NCBI RefSeq assembly: GCF_030867145.1
Contig: NC_134416.1
Span: 97,317,183 to 97,381,182, forward strand
Direction of reading: 5' to 3'
DNA length: 64,000 nucleotides
Source of the DNA: Opisthocomus hoazin
Taxonomy: Eukaryota; Chordata; Aves; Opisthocomiformes; Opisthocomidae
Each line of letters begins with the position of its first letter. The first letter of the stretch is position 1. Both the position numbers and the translations under genes were made by a program. The notes below the pieces were generated by a model. The model worked only from the letters and a program-made list of their open reading frames with translations, had not been told where the DNA came from and ran no database searches. This document shows positions 47,334 to 58,725 of this stretch, piece after piece.

Positions 47334-50300
47334 GTTGCTTTTTAGCAGGTTGTGATGGTGATACCAGGTGTAGGGGCAGCACTCTGAGGAAACACCCAGA
47401 GCTCTGTGCTCTACGAGCAACGTAAATATCTGGGTTGAAGTTTGTAGAGTGGCATTGGTGGTTAGGAAAGTGGTACGTGTTTCTCAGAATAGCGGGCTTT
47501 GTAGGCTAACGTTGTACCATGGATGGAGAAAAGCACCTTTGTTAGCCAGTTCTTGAATGCTGTTTTCTCATTTGCTGCTGGCTCGTATCTTAGGTGAGAT
47601 TTCAGAAAGGTGATGCAAATTATTTTGAAAATGGCTGTTGTTTTCCATGTAGCATTTTCATCTGTTGGGGAAACTGTTGAACATCAGAAGTTTGCCTGAA
47701 TTTTTTCTCATCTCAAAGCTGAAGAGACACATTAGGGGGAGGATAACTCCTGGTCAGAATATCACTTCTCAAACACTAGATAACAATCCATGCAATACTG
47801 CTTTTCTAGTATTAAAGGTTACGGGTTTGTGTGCTTATCAGTATTAGTTTTTCAGAATTCACATATATACTGTAATAATCTCAGGCAGCTGTCCTAAGAG
47901 TTTGTGACTAATCACATAAACTACACTGTACTGCCTTTTTCACTTATTTTTTTGGCTTGTCCAAGGGTTTACTGAATAGAATTGTAATGGAAGCTACAAC
48001 TGGCATGTTAAGACAGATGGGAGACTTAGATGTTTCGGGAGTCTAAAGCAGTTTGTTGTCAGTGTCTGAAGAATAATTCCTGGCACCTTTGAGTATATCT
48101 GTTTTCCACAAATTTATTTTTCTAAGACAGGCTGAAACTTGCTCTGAACAAAGCTTAAATGTGAATAAAATCTCTTCACTTAAAATTCTTGTCATGCAGA
48201 TGGGATATGAACACAACATTCATTTAAAAAAAATAATTATTACATATCAAATTTTGTCTACAGGAGTTTCTCTGGTTTTAAAAATAAATTGTTAAACACA
48301 AATTTATTTTCCTGGTTTTCATTTAGTCTTTTAAAATGTTTCTGTAAGGGAGATGGTTTTTGAAAGCTTATTTATCTAGAAAAATATGGAGCTTGAGATT
48401 TCAGGCTTATCATAGTGTGCAGTAGATCCTGACTGAAGTGTTGGAGCTTGAAGTTAGTCTTTCTGGATGTGTTCCAGAAGTCATGTTTGAATAGCATGAC
48501 TGAAGCTAATAGATTACTGGAACAAGAAATCCATTTGATCATGGAGCAGTTCTTGTAAGGCTTGTACCTATGTAGTGGACATATATTGTCTGTTGCCTTA
48601 GCAAGAGTGCTTATTGTCCTTCCCTTTCTTGCCTTAGGGAGAAATCATTCACCTTTCTGTCATTGATGTAGTACTTTGCTTGATTTTTAGAAAAGAGGAG
48701 GAATGCCTATGCCATGTCTGATAGCAGAAGGAGCAGCCTATTGTAGAAGCTGTCCAAAAATCAGGTTTTTTTGTTTGAGGACCTTTGTTAAAATGTATTG
48801 CTGAAAAGAACTGCAGCTGACCAAATAAAACATGCTTTGTCCTCAGACATGAGGAGGCTGAGTTGCAGTGTGTCACCCTTTAACTATTGCTGAGTTGGTT
48901 GGACACCTAGGCAGTTGCCGACGGTACTTTGCTGCACACCACTTCTGTAACGGTTCTGCGCAGAACAACCTCGTGTGTGCTGGCCACGAGGCGAAGTGGG
49001 TGCTGTCTCCAGGGCCTGCTGTTGGAGAGGGAGCAGCTGACATCTCCCTGCTGCTTCTGGCAAAAGGTGGCTGAACGTTCTCCCTCTCACGACGCGAGAT
49101 GATTTTGCACCCACGAACGGAGGACTTGGGAACCACAGGCTTCAGTTTTATAAGGAAATTGGCTTTGTGGCATGACCTGGAGGAGCAACCTGTGTTCTTC
49201 AGTATGAAAGGAAGCTGTGGCATTGAGGTGGAATGGCTGCTTTGCAAAACAACCATAACTTTTCAACATTTGTCTTCGTCCCAAGAGACTTCATTAAATT
49301 GTGAGATCTGAGAACCAGTTAAATTTGAGACCAGCTAAACAACAGTACAACATTTTGACAATACCAACTTTCAGACCTAAAGAAGACATGTCATTTTAAT
49401 GAGTCAACTGTCCGGGTTTCTGCACTTGTTGATAAAACTTCCTTTGGGTATCTCCTGCACCTTCTCCTTCCAGAAGATGGTCTAGAGAGGGTTGGTGACA
49501 GTGTGCAGCAGCTCCGGTTGATCAGCTAAAATGTGTCATGAAAGACTTGGTATGACACAGGAGACTGGTGCCGTGGAGAACAGAGGATGGTGAGGGAGAA
49601 ACAGGTGAAATGGCAACTTCGGCAAGGAAAAGAACATCTTTCCTGAATCAGAAGCCTTGCTGACAAACTATTTTTTTTTTTTTTAATCTGAATATTTCAT
49701 TAGGAAAGATTTAAATGGAAAGTCTTTGGGAATAACTAACTCGGCTCTGGTTTCGAACACATTCTGTCTCCAAACTTTGATTTGTAGCATTTTCTATTCA
49801 TGAACCACTTAGAGGGAGAAATCCTGTGTAGATACCACAGTCCTGCTAGTGTCAGTGCCAGTGCAGACACCTGCCTGTGTCATGGGATACAGTCACCACA
49901 AAGCACAGGCAACACAGTTCGCGAAGGTGGCTTTAACTGTGATGATGTGTGAGCAGGTGTACGGTAGCTGAAGCTTTCTAGGGACTGCCAGCACATAGCA
50001 CTGTGGTGAAATAGGTCAGTCTGTGTTCGTTATCAAACAGGTTACTCTCAAGTCCCTCCCTTCAGCAGGGGGAAATGGCTAAGGTCTGCTTTACAGACCT
50101 AAGATTTCATACTTGTGTCCTCTCTCTTGAAGTTGCTGTAGGGCACCAACTCCTTGTGAATGCTACCTTTGATTTCAAACTAGATGTCTGTTAATCCAGT
50201 GATGGTGAATGTTCCGATGCATCAGACATTGTGTACGGAGATCTTTTAGTTGTGAAAGTTTTATTAGTTCAGGACTTACAGATTTTCACATCTGTGACGG

Positions 50301-51303
50301 CTGGTTTCCTCACAAAGTGCTGGTAGATTAAGAAGTGCTTGTTAGGTGTGAAAAGCAGTATAACGTGCTTGCAGTAGAGAAGTGGTATTAGTGATAGGTA
50401 AGCTATTTTGTTTAAAGGGTTGAATTGGAATAATTCATCAACAGTTTATACTGGTTGTTAGAATCTGTGGAGCCTCACAGAATACTCTAATGAGTATAAG
50501 GAAATGGGAATGACAGTGAGTTACCCTTTATAGGATTAATTACAAAATCATGGTACTCCCCTCTGTCCCTCAAGGTATCTTCTCTGTGCACTACATCTTC
50601 AACAGCTAGGGCAGTTTTTGATTCCGTTTTATTTTGTTTTGTTTTTTCCCTGCCCTATGAGATTTCCAGAATCAAGTGAAGAGTCTCATCAAGTTAGGTG
50701 CTAAATGGCTCTTAGGTTGTGCACATTATTCCTGCTTTGTTTTGATGTCTGAGCTGCGTTTACACATTACTATCTGATGTGTTAATTGTGAAATTTAGCA
50801 TATAGTTTTTACTGCTGTCTTTACTGTTCTGATCCTTTCCCAGGCAATCTGTAGAGATACTGTATCTTGCTGGTTTTGGAGAAGTCCTTTTTATATTTTT
50901 TATTTCTTTTTTTTTCCCTAGTTTGGCTAGTCTCCTCTTACACACCTCCCCAGTGCGTAATTGCTGCAATTGAACCTTGACACCCTCCATAGGGCTACTG
51001 TAAATATTATGGTGCTGCTCAATGGCACTTTCTGTGTTGTGCTTACTTACGTGGTGGTGTTCTGTTTTCTGCTGCTTGGTCAGGGTTGGTTCTTGGGTTT
51101 TGCCTTTAGCTGGGTTTCAGTCTGCTGTGTTCGGGGAGTTGAGATTTGCCTGTTAACACTAAGATTTAGACTGAAAAGATAGCAACATTCGAAGTGTCAA
51201 TCCTTCAAGCAATGTTGATTTTGAAAGTGAATTTGCCCTCTGACAGTGGCCAACTGCTGCTACTCAAAAGTAACCTTCATATATGTTCCTTACTATTTTC
51301 TTC

Positions 51304-51321
51304 TTTTTTTTTTTTTTTTTT
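51304..51321. repeat. Poly-T tract (18 bases)
   Basis: Eighteen consecutive T in intron 1. No adjacent retroelement body was recognised on either strand. Confidence 0.85.
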
Positions 51322-53179
51322 GGTAAATGTAACTTTCTGCTGAGTGATGCAAAAGGATTGTGTGTGTGTTTACTCAGTTTGTCTCCAAAAAGTAAATTTA
51401 GTCTAAGCTCAGTGCTTATGTTGCTGCTTGTTTTCCAGATCACATGTCAGGGGCAGGAGGAGGGTTGGGTACAGCACTTCACCGAGCTGCTGTGCTGCTT
51501 TCAGTTTCTCATAACATAGTATTTTCTTTCTTTAAAAAAAAAACCAAAACCTGGCTGTGTGTGTACACGGTCATGTGTGTTTATATACACACGCATAAAG
51601 TAACATATTTGGGGGGTATTTAGGCTTAAAAAGTTGCTAATATTATCTGTAGCTTTCTAGAAAGAAACTTCATGACTCATATGTATATTATTTCATATGA
51701 TGTTACTAATTTCCTAAAATGCTTCTGGGGGAAGGTAGGGCATTTTTTATTTCATTATTGCTTTGTTAATAGATATAAGCTAACGAATTGTACTCCAAGG
51801 AATTATCTTTGGCTTGGGTGGTTGCTTCAGCCCAGTGCAAAAGTAACTGGATGCTCCTTCTTTTGTACCTTTTATCAAAAAAAAGAAGTTAACTGGGTGC
51901 CAGTCAGAGGCCTAGACAAACTTTTTTGCTGGAGGTGTGTGATGTGGAAAGGTGCTGGCGCACCCCTCTCGGCTCAGGTAGTAGGAGTCTGGGACTCAGA
52001 CATCCTAGGTCTGGTTCCACCCGCTCCCCACAGGCAGGGAAGGAAATGAGATTGCTGTGGTAACTTTCCTAAACTGAAACCGTGTTTTTGTTTTCCTGAA
52101 AGAAAAGCTGTCTGCCAACCCAGACTCATAAAATCCAAGCTGAAGTTGATACTGTATCGTTCCTTGCGGGAAAACATCAACATGTATTCAGCATTGGCTA
52201 CACGTTTTCACTCTAAATCCCTGCGCCAAAAATCTCCTCCGAGAACCTCGTTTCCTGGCGCTTCCAGTCCTTTGGCGACTTGTGGATTCTTCACTCCTGT
52301 GAAGAATTCCTAACTAGGAATTGGTTTGCTGCTTTGTGGGCCTGGTTTGTGTCAGGGAAGTGATTGGCAGAAGGCAGTGGAGGACATTTGAAGGCTGAAA
52401 TGCACAAGCAGTTTATTGCTGCTCTTTGTTTTCTAGTCAGCTGTGTTCGCATTCTTTAACGCAGGACGTGTGCTTTGCCAAAGTAGGGCAACTATTTCAT
52501 TAAGGAGTAAAACCCTTCAAAACTGGAAAAATGGGTGGTGGGCTGCTGGTAGAATGTGTTCCTTTTTCATAAGGAAAAGAAATATGCAACATTTTCTAGG
52601 AATATAGGTGTACAACTTGCGATTGGATAGACATGCTGTGAGACTTTGTTACTCAGGTAGCATTTAGATGGAGTACTAGTAGTGTGGCTGTAGCTGACCT
52701 CAGGGAAAAGCTGTTAGTTATGTCTGATCATACCCCACGCTTTAGTTCCCAAGTCTAGCTGTGTGCCTTTTAGCACAGACATCACATTAAGGACAGTTTT
52801 ATGTGAGACCTCCTTAGAGGATTTGAAGCATTGGGGAGGTGCTGTCATCTTGATGTTGAGCTGTAGGTCATTAGAAAAATCCCCTTTCCCTAGATCGCAC
52901 CTCTTACTTGCTTGCCACTGTGGTGTCTGTATTGGTAGATGTCCCTTCGTACAGAAGGAGAACTCAGCAGGGACCATGGCCGCTGTTCTCAAGAAACCAG
53001 TAAGGTCTGTGTGTTGATCAGAGTAAGGGTCTTTACTTCAAGAAGCTGTAAGGCAGAAACAAACAGGACTAAATTGTGCTGATCAGAGAAATGTTCTTAT
53101 ATACTTTATGTACAGAGGTGTGAAGAAATGTTGTTATGATTGTGCTATGTAGACTGAGCTGTAGGAAAGCCTTGGAATA

Positions 53180-53347
53180 TCCTGGAGAGGTGGTAGATGC
53201 CCCATCCCTGGGAATGTTCCAGGTCAGGTTGAATGGGGCTCTGAGCAACGCGATCTAGTTGAAGAAGTCTTTGCTCATTGCAGGGAGTTGGACTAGATGA
53301 CCTTTACAGGTCCCTTCCAATCCAAGCTATTCTACGATTCTATGATA
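53180..53347 (+). mobile_element. CR1 LINE 3' UTR and tail, sense to FBXL7
   Basis: Begins GAGAGGTGGTAGATGCCCC and continues through GGGCTCTGAGCAA and TTGGACTAGATGACCTTTA. It ends with the characteristic short tail repeats TATTCTACGATTCTATGAT. Only about 165 bp, a severely 5'-truncated copy of the subfamily related to the 20.5 kb fragment (shared TTAAAGGTC/AGGTCCCTTCCAA words in opposite orientation). No coding part remains except the last few ORF2 codons. Confidence 0.95.
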
Positions 53348-54365
53348 ATATGCACAGTTTCAAGTACTGCCTTAAACGAAAGGCTGGAGTTGGCTGTGTT
53401 TGAACAGGTATTTAAGGAAAAGACTCCAACTCTGTGCCAGTATCCAAACTCAATAAAAGTAATTTCTTGTCAAAGTAGGTCTCTTCACCCTTTACACTTG
53501 TGTGACCTCTGCCTTAAACAAGTAAATGGGGAAAAAATTGCTGGGTGTGATTTTTCTTCCTTTTTTTTTCTTTTTTTGGTATGTGTATGCATTTCTCCCA
53601 CCCCACCAAGTTGAAATTCTTGTTGTAACAATCTGTGTGCACATAAATGGATGTTTAACACGCATGTGTGCATAGATTTGAACTAAGTAATTATTATAGG
53701 GATCTACATGGTATTGGGAATGGTTTCTGTGCTCAAGAGCAGTGTTTGAAAATGCAACTGCAGGTTTCATTTATATGCATGAGCTTTTAAACTGAAGAAT
53801 CTGTAATGGTATATCAGTTATTGCTCTGCTTATAGTGTGTCTTTGCTTAGTGGGAAGGGTTTGTTTTCTAACCCACTGTTTCCAGAATTGACATATGAAA
53901 ATGCATGACATATAGCAACTTGCCTTCAGAAACAGGTGGCATGGCAACTCTCCTGAGCTGGAGTCACCCAGTTACACTTCTGTGGCCATCATATCCTTGC
54001 TTTAGTAGTGTGCATGGCAGTGCAGTGCTTAACCTGGAGCTCTGTATTCCAGGCAGGCTGTGGTAGTGAGCCCTTCCAAAGACCCTTCTTGGAGTAAAGG
54101 GGGAAACAGGAAGCTTCCTTTCATGCCCGTGTTTTGAATCAGGAAATTCCTGTCCACAATACGTAAATTTTGTCGTACCAGCATCTTAAAATGTGACACT
54201 TTTCTTTCGCGGGGACTTGTGTACCAATGTGTGTAATAGCTGCAGGAATACTGTAACGAAGTCTTCTCAAACAGCAAACAAACTTGGAGGAAGGTGGTTT
54301 TAATGCTCTTTTCAGCGGATCTGTTTTCAAAATTATCTTCCTCTTTCATTCTCTGTTTCTGTAAA

Positions 54366-54420
54366 AGCACTAGTGAAATTTGCAGATGATATTATAAAAG
54401 GAGCAGTTATGAGGTCAGAT
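54366..54420 (+). mobile_element. Possible ancient CR1/L3-like reverse-transcriptase scrap
   Basis: A short sense stretch reads VKFADDIIKGAVM, centred on an FADD motif C as in CR1-type reverse transcriptases. The nucleotide words GTGAAATTTGCAGATGATA are typical of old sauropsid CR1 copies. Flanking sequence is not recognisable, so this may be a chance match or a relic of a very old insertion. Confidence 0.35.
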
Positions 54421-55607
54421 GTCTTTTTGTTTGTTTTAAGAAAGACAAGAAAAAGGAGAAGCCAGAAACACTGCCATAATATCAATGATAGTTAGCTAGG
54501 GGAAGAACCCCTTGTGATGAAGTCACGCAGAGTTGTTTGACAGTGAAAGGAGAATTTGGGTCAAGTCTAGCTGTCGCATTACAATGTAATCTTGTCAGTT
54601 CGTGGGGAGCCCAGTCGTTTATTGCAGTTATGGCTGCATATATTGTGGAGAAGCAGGCCGTCTATTTAAGGCTCTGATATTACTTTGTTGCCAGATTGCA
54701 CACGATTCTTTTTCTGTGTGAGTGTGACTGCATGGGACAGAGAAACTTGGAGGTTTTTATTCTTGAATTGTGTAATAAATACTTAAAGAACTGGTGTTTC
54801 ATTTAAATCTTATCCTTGAGAGATAGTCAAGCTATTGTGGGAACTGATGAACCAAAAGTGTGAGTATTTGAGAGTTTCTTACTGTGCTTGTGGCTCTTAT
54901 CATGAAATATGTGGTTGTTTTGTTGTTAGCTCAATGATGTTAGTACTTGGCCTAGCTCACCGCTGGAGTGCAAGAAAAAAGACAACAGCTGGTCACCAAC
55001 AGAAGTACTGAACAGATAATCTTTTCTGTAATACCTAGTGAAACGTTTCTATTTTCCATATTCCATTTGCCTTTTCTCTGACAGTTTATAAGGAAGTTGC
55101 TTGTGACAGCAACTGTTTTGTTTTTTTTTTTTAACTAAGATGATGGAAACAATAAGCTATTGCTGAAATATGTGGTGAAAATTGTTGATGTTATACTACT
55201 ACGACTCATGCTTTTAGAATTTTTGAAACCTTAGGATTTACTAAAAGATGTATAAATAAAAGCCTCAGAGCAGGAGGATCTCAGTTCCACTCAGCCATGC
55301 TAGCATTAAGTTGAAACTAACAATATGCTCTTGTAAGTCAAGAAGATCTAGTAGCTGACCTTCCTCCTTGAGTTCATATTTGATTGTACTCTTTTGTAGC
55401 CAACAGGCTGGAAGACCCTCATCTGTTTTTAGCAGGGTTTGAGAACATAGGTGCTCTTACTGTAGAGCCTCTTGCTGAGGAATTGCACTCCTGCTCTGCA
55501 ATACTAGACTGCCAGTGGAGATCAGTACAGGCAGTAAAATTCCATCAGGGCATTTTCCAGTCAACTCCTGGCCATATCTCAGTATCTATTTTAGAGTCTG
55601 AAGTATA

Positions 55608-56965
55608 CAAATTCACAGGTTGGAAGTGACATCTCTGGAGATGTCTCAAAACAGTCAATTAGAGAAGGTTTCCCAGAACCATGTGCAGTCAGATTTTTGA
55701 CCACCTCCAAAGACAGAGACATTACAACATCCCTGGGCAGCCTGTTCCAGTGCTCAGTCACCTGTAGATTTAAGGAAAAAAAAATATGGATGCTTTATTA
55801 TTTTTAAATAGAAGTGCGTGTATTTTAACTTGTGCCCATTCCCTCTCGTCTGTGGACTGGCTGTCACTGAGAAAAGTCTGGTTCTGATTTCTTTACTCCC
55901 CTTTCTGCCCCCTCCAAGTATTTATACACATTGATGAGATTACTCCTCGAGCCTTCTCTTCTCCAGGGCAAACTGTCCCAGCTCTCTAAGCCTCTCCTTG
56001 TGTGTCAGGTGCTCCAATCCCTTTGTCATCTTTATGGCTTCTTACTGGACTCTCTGTGGTACGTCCATGCCTCTCTTGCACTGAGGAGCCTGGACCTGGA
56101 GCCAGCACTCCAGAAGCAGCCTCACCAGTGCTGAGTAGAGGGCGAGTAACAACTCTTTCGATCTGCTAGGAATGCTTCCTGACAGCGATGCGGGCTGGGA
56201 TACAGTTGGCCTTCTTTGCTGCAAGGGCATACTGCTGGCTCATGTTCAACTTGATGTCCACCAGAACCCCTGGATCCTTTTATGCCAAGGTGCTTTCCAG
56301 CTGGTTATACCTCCCCAGGTGCAGGACTCTGCATTTCCTTTTGCTTAACTATCTTCCTGAGGTGGTTCTTGGCTCATTTGTCATCTTATCGAGGTTCATC
56401 TGAATGGCAGCAACCACTTGGTGTATCAGCCACTCCTCCCAGTTTTGCATCATCTTTGAACCTGTTGAGAGTGCACACTGTCCCATCATCCAGGTCACCA
56501 CTAGTGATGGGGCTCCAGGTGCACTTCATGCTGCTGATCAGAACTATTTGAGCCTGACAGGTTAGTCAGTCTTCAGTTTGTCTCGCTGTCCATTTAGCTA
56601 GTCTGTACTTCATCAGTTTGTCTATGAAGGTGCTATGGGAAACAGAGTTGGCAAGTCTTACTGAAGTCAGGATAAACCATATCTGTTGTACTCCCCTCAT
56701 CCACTGAGTCGGTCATTTCATTGTTGACGTCTGTTAGGTTGGTCAGGCATGACTGCTACTTAGAAATCCACACTGATTACTCCCAATCACCTTGTGGGGT
56801 TGGAGATGTTTTCCAAGAAGCTCTGTTTCTTTTCCTGCATTGAGGTAAGGCTGATCAGCCTGTTGCTCCCTAGACTGCCCTCGCTGCCCTTCTTGAAGAA
56901 AGGGGTGACTTTTTGCTTTTGTCCAGTCCTCTAGAACCTCTTCTGATTGCCATGACCTTTCTAAG
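55608..56965 (-). mobile_element. Older CR1 LINE, 3' half, interrupted by a younger CR1
   Basis: Starts near TTCACAGGTTGGAAG (3' end in antisense) and runs through GGGCAGCCTGTTCCAGTGCT, CTTCTTACTGGACTCTC, GCACACTGTCCCATCATCCA and TGATTACTCCCAATCACCTT. It reaches TTGCCATGACCTTTCTAAG at 56946-56965. Order and orientation match CR1 ORF2 from its C-terminus back to the middle of the reverse transcriptase. Minus-strand pieces such as LYSALVR are recognisable, but many indels break the frame. Several internal deletions are present, including much of motif B. The sequence stops abruptly where the next CR1 begins. Confidence 0.9.
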
Positions 56966-58598
56966 ATCACAGAATCACAGAATGGTAGGGGTTGGAAGGG
57001 ACATCTGAGGATCACCTAGTCCACCCCCCCTGCCAAGTCAGGGTCACCTAAAGCAGGATGCACAGGACCATGTCCAGGCAGGTTTTGAATATCTCCAGAG
57101 AAGGACAATCCACAACCTCTCTGGGCAGCCTGTTCCAGTGCTCCGTCACCCTCAGAGTGAAGAAGTTCTTCCTCGTGTTCAGCTGTAACTTCCTGTGCTT
57201 CAGTTTGTGCCCATTGCCCCTTGTCCTTTCACTGGGTAGCACTGAAAAGAGTCTGTCCCCATCCTCTTGACACCCTCCATTCAGATAGTTACAAGCATTA
57301 ATAAGATCCCCTCTCGGTCTTCTCTTCAGGCTAAACAAGCCCAGCTCCCTCAGCCTTTCCTCACAGGAGAGATGTTCCAGTCCCCTAATCATCTTCACAG
57401 ACCTCCGCTGCACTCTTTCCAGTAGTTACTTGTCTTTCGTGCACTGGGGAGCCCAGAACTCCAGATGGGGTCTCACTAGGGCAGAGTAGAGGCGGAGGAG
57501 AACCTCCCTCGACCTGCTGGCCGCACTCTTCTTAACACACCCCAGGATCCCATTGGCCTTCTTGGCAATAAGGGCACACTGGTGGCTCATAGTCAGCTTG
57601 TCATCCACCAGGACACTTAGGTCCCTCTCCACAGAGCTGCTCTCCAGCAGCTCTGCCCCGAGCCTGTACTGGTGCATGGGATTGTTCCTCCCTAAGTGCA
57701 GGACCCCACACCTGGCCTTGTTGAACGTTATCAGGTTCCTCTCTGCACCCAACTCTCCAGCCTATCCAGGTCTTGCTGAATGGCAGCACAGCCTTCTGGT
57801 GTATCAGCCAGTCCTCCCAGTTTTGTGTCATCAGCAAACCTGCTGAGGGTACACTCTGTCCCTTCATCCAGGTCTTTGATGAAGAAGTTGAACAAGACTG
57901 GGCCCAGTACTGACCCCTGAGGGATACCACTAGCTACAGGCCTCCAACTAGACTCAGTGCTGCTGATGACAACCCTCTGAGCTCTGCCATTCAGCCAGTT
58001 CTCAATCCACCTCACTGTCCACTCATGCAGCCCACACTTCCTGAGCTTCCCTATGAGCATGTTGTGGGAGACAGTGTCAAAAGCCTTGCTGAAGTCGAGG
58101 TAGACAACATCCATTGCTCTCCGCTCATCTACCCAGACAGTCATGCCATCATAGAAGGCTATCAGATTGGTCAAGCATGATTTCCCCTCGATGTATCCAT
58201 GTTGACTACTCCTGATAACCTTCTGTTCCTCCACTTGCTTGATGATGACCTCCAGCATGAACTGCTCCATCATCTTTCCAGGGATGGAGGTGAGGCTGAC
58301 TGGCCTGTAGTTCCCTGGGTCCTCCTTCTTGTCCTTTTTGAAGATTGGCGTGACATTGGCTTTCCTCCAGTATTCAGGCACCTCTCCTGTCCTCCAGGAC
58401 CTCTCAAAGATGATGGAGAGTGGCTCAGCAATGACATCTGCCAGCTCCCTCAGCACTCATGGGTGCATTCCATTGGGGCCCATGGATTTGTGGGTGTCAA
58501 TCTTCCTTTAACGATCTCTCGCCAGATCCTCCTTGACCAAGGGAAGGTCTTCCTTTCTCCAGGCTTCCTCTCTTACCTCCATAATCTCTTACCTCAAG
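56966..58598 (-). mobile_element. Younger CR1 LINE (about 1.6 kb) nested in the older CR1
   Basis: The 3' end is marked on the + strand by the tail ATCACAGAATCACAGAATGG. The body covers the reverse-transcriptase domain to the ORF2 stop at 57048 and part of the sequence upstream of the reverse transcriptase. The endonuclease domain and ORF1 are missing (5' truncation near 58598). It is inserted in the same orientation as its host element. The C-terminal frame 57048-57413 ends in VLCILL. The copy is much less diverged than the flanking one, as expected from the insertion order. It is non-autonomous and is inactivated by a nonsense codon and two frameshifts. Confidence 0.93.
57731..58456 (-). 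pseudogene. CR1 ORF2 reverse-transcriptase core, inactivated
   Basis: 241 codons of open frame (no true start; the first triplet is GTG) encode most of a LINE reverse transcriptase. In order it has [17 protein letters not shown], motif [16 protein letters not shown] with its Asp, motif [11 protein letters not shown], and motif [11 protein letters not shown] with both catalytic Asp. The frame is closed upstream by TGA at 58457-58459, where the family normally has Arg (CGA), a typical CpG decay. It is lost again after LESWVQR, where the continuation [10 protein letters not shown] lies in another frame (57426-57752). A second shift near 57410-57440 moves to the C-terminal frame. The enzyme would copy CR1 RNA at a nicked target, but this copy cannot make it. 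Confidence 0.93.
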
Positions 58599-58725
58599 GA
58601 AATTGTGAGTGACCTTGCAATGGTATTGGCCACTTAGCCCTCAGAAGGGCATCCCATCAGGTCTTGTGGAATTGTCTGTTCAGTTTGTATAAATGTTCCT
58701 AACTTGATCCTCCTGTAAGTCTGCT
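58599..58725 (-). mobile_element. Older CR1 LINE, resumed part beyond the nested insertion
   Basis: After the young CR1, the sequence GTGAGTGACCTTGCAATGG, then GCATCCCATCAGGTCTTGTG and AACTTGATCCTCCTG, continues the older element where it broke off at CCTTTCTAAG (56956-56965). Both pieces share orientation and high divergence. The element fades out by about 58725 through 5' truncation or decay. The join lies between about 58585 and 58601. Confidence 0.82.
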
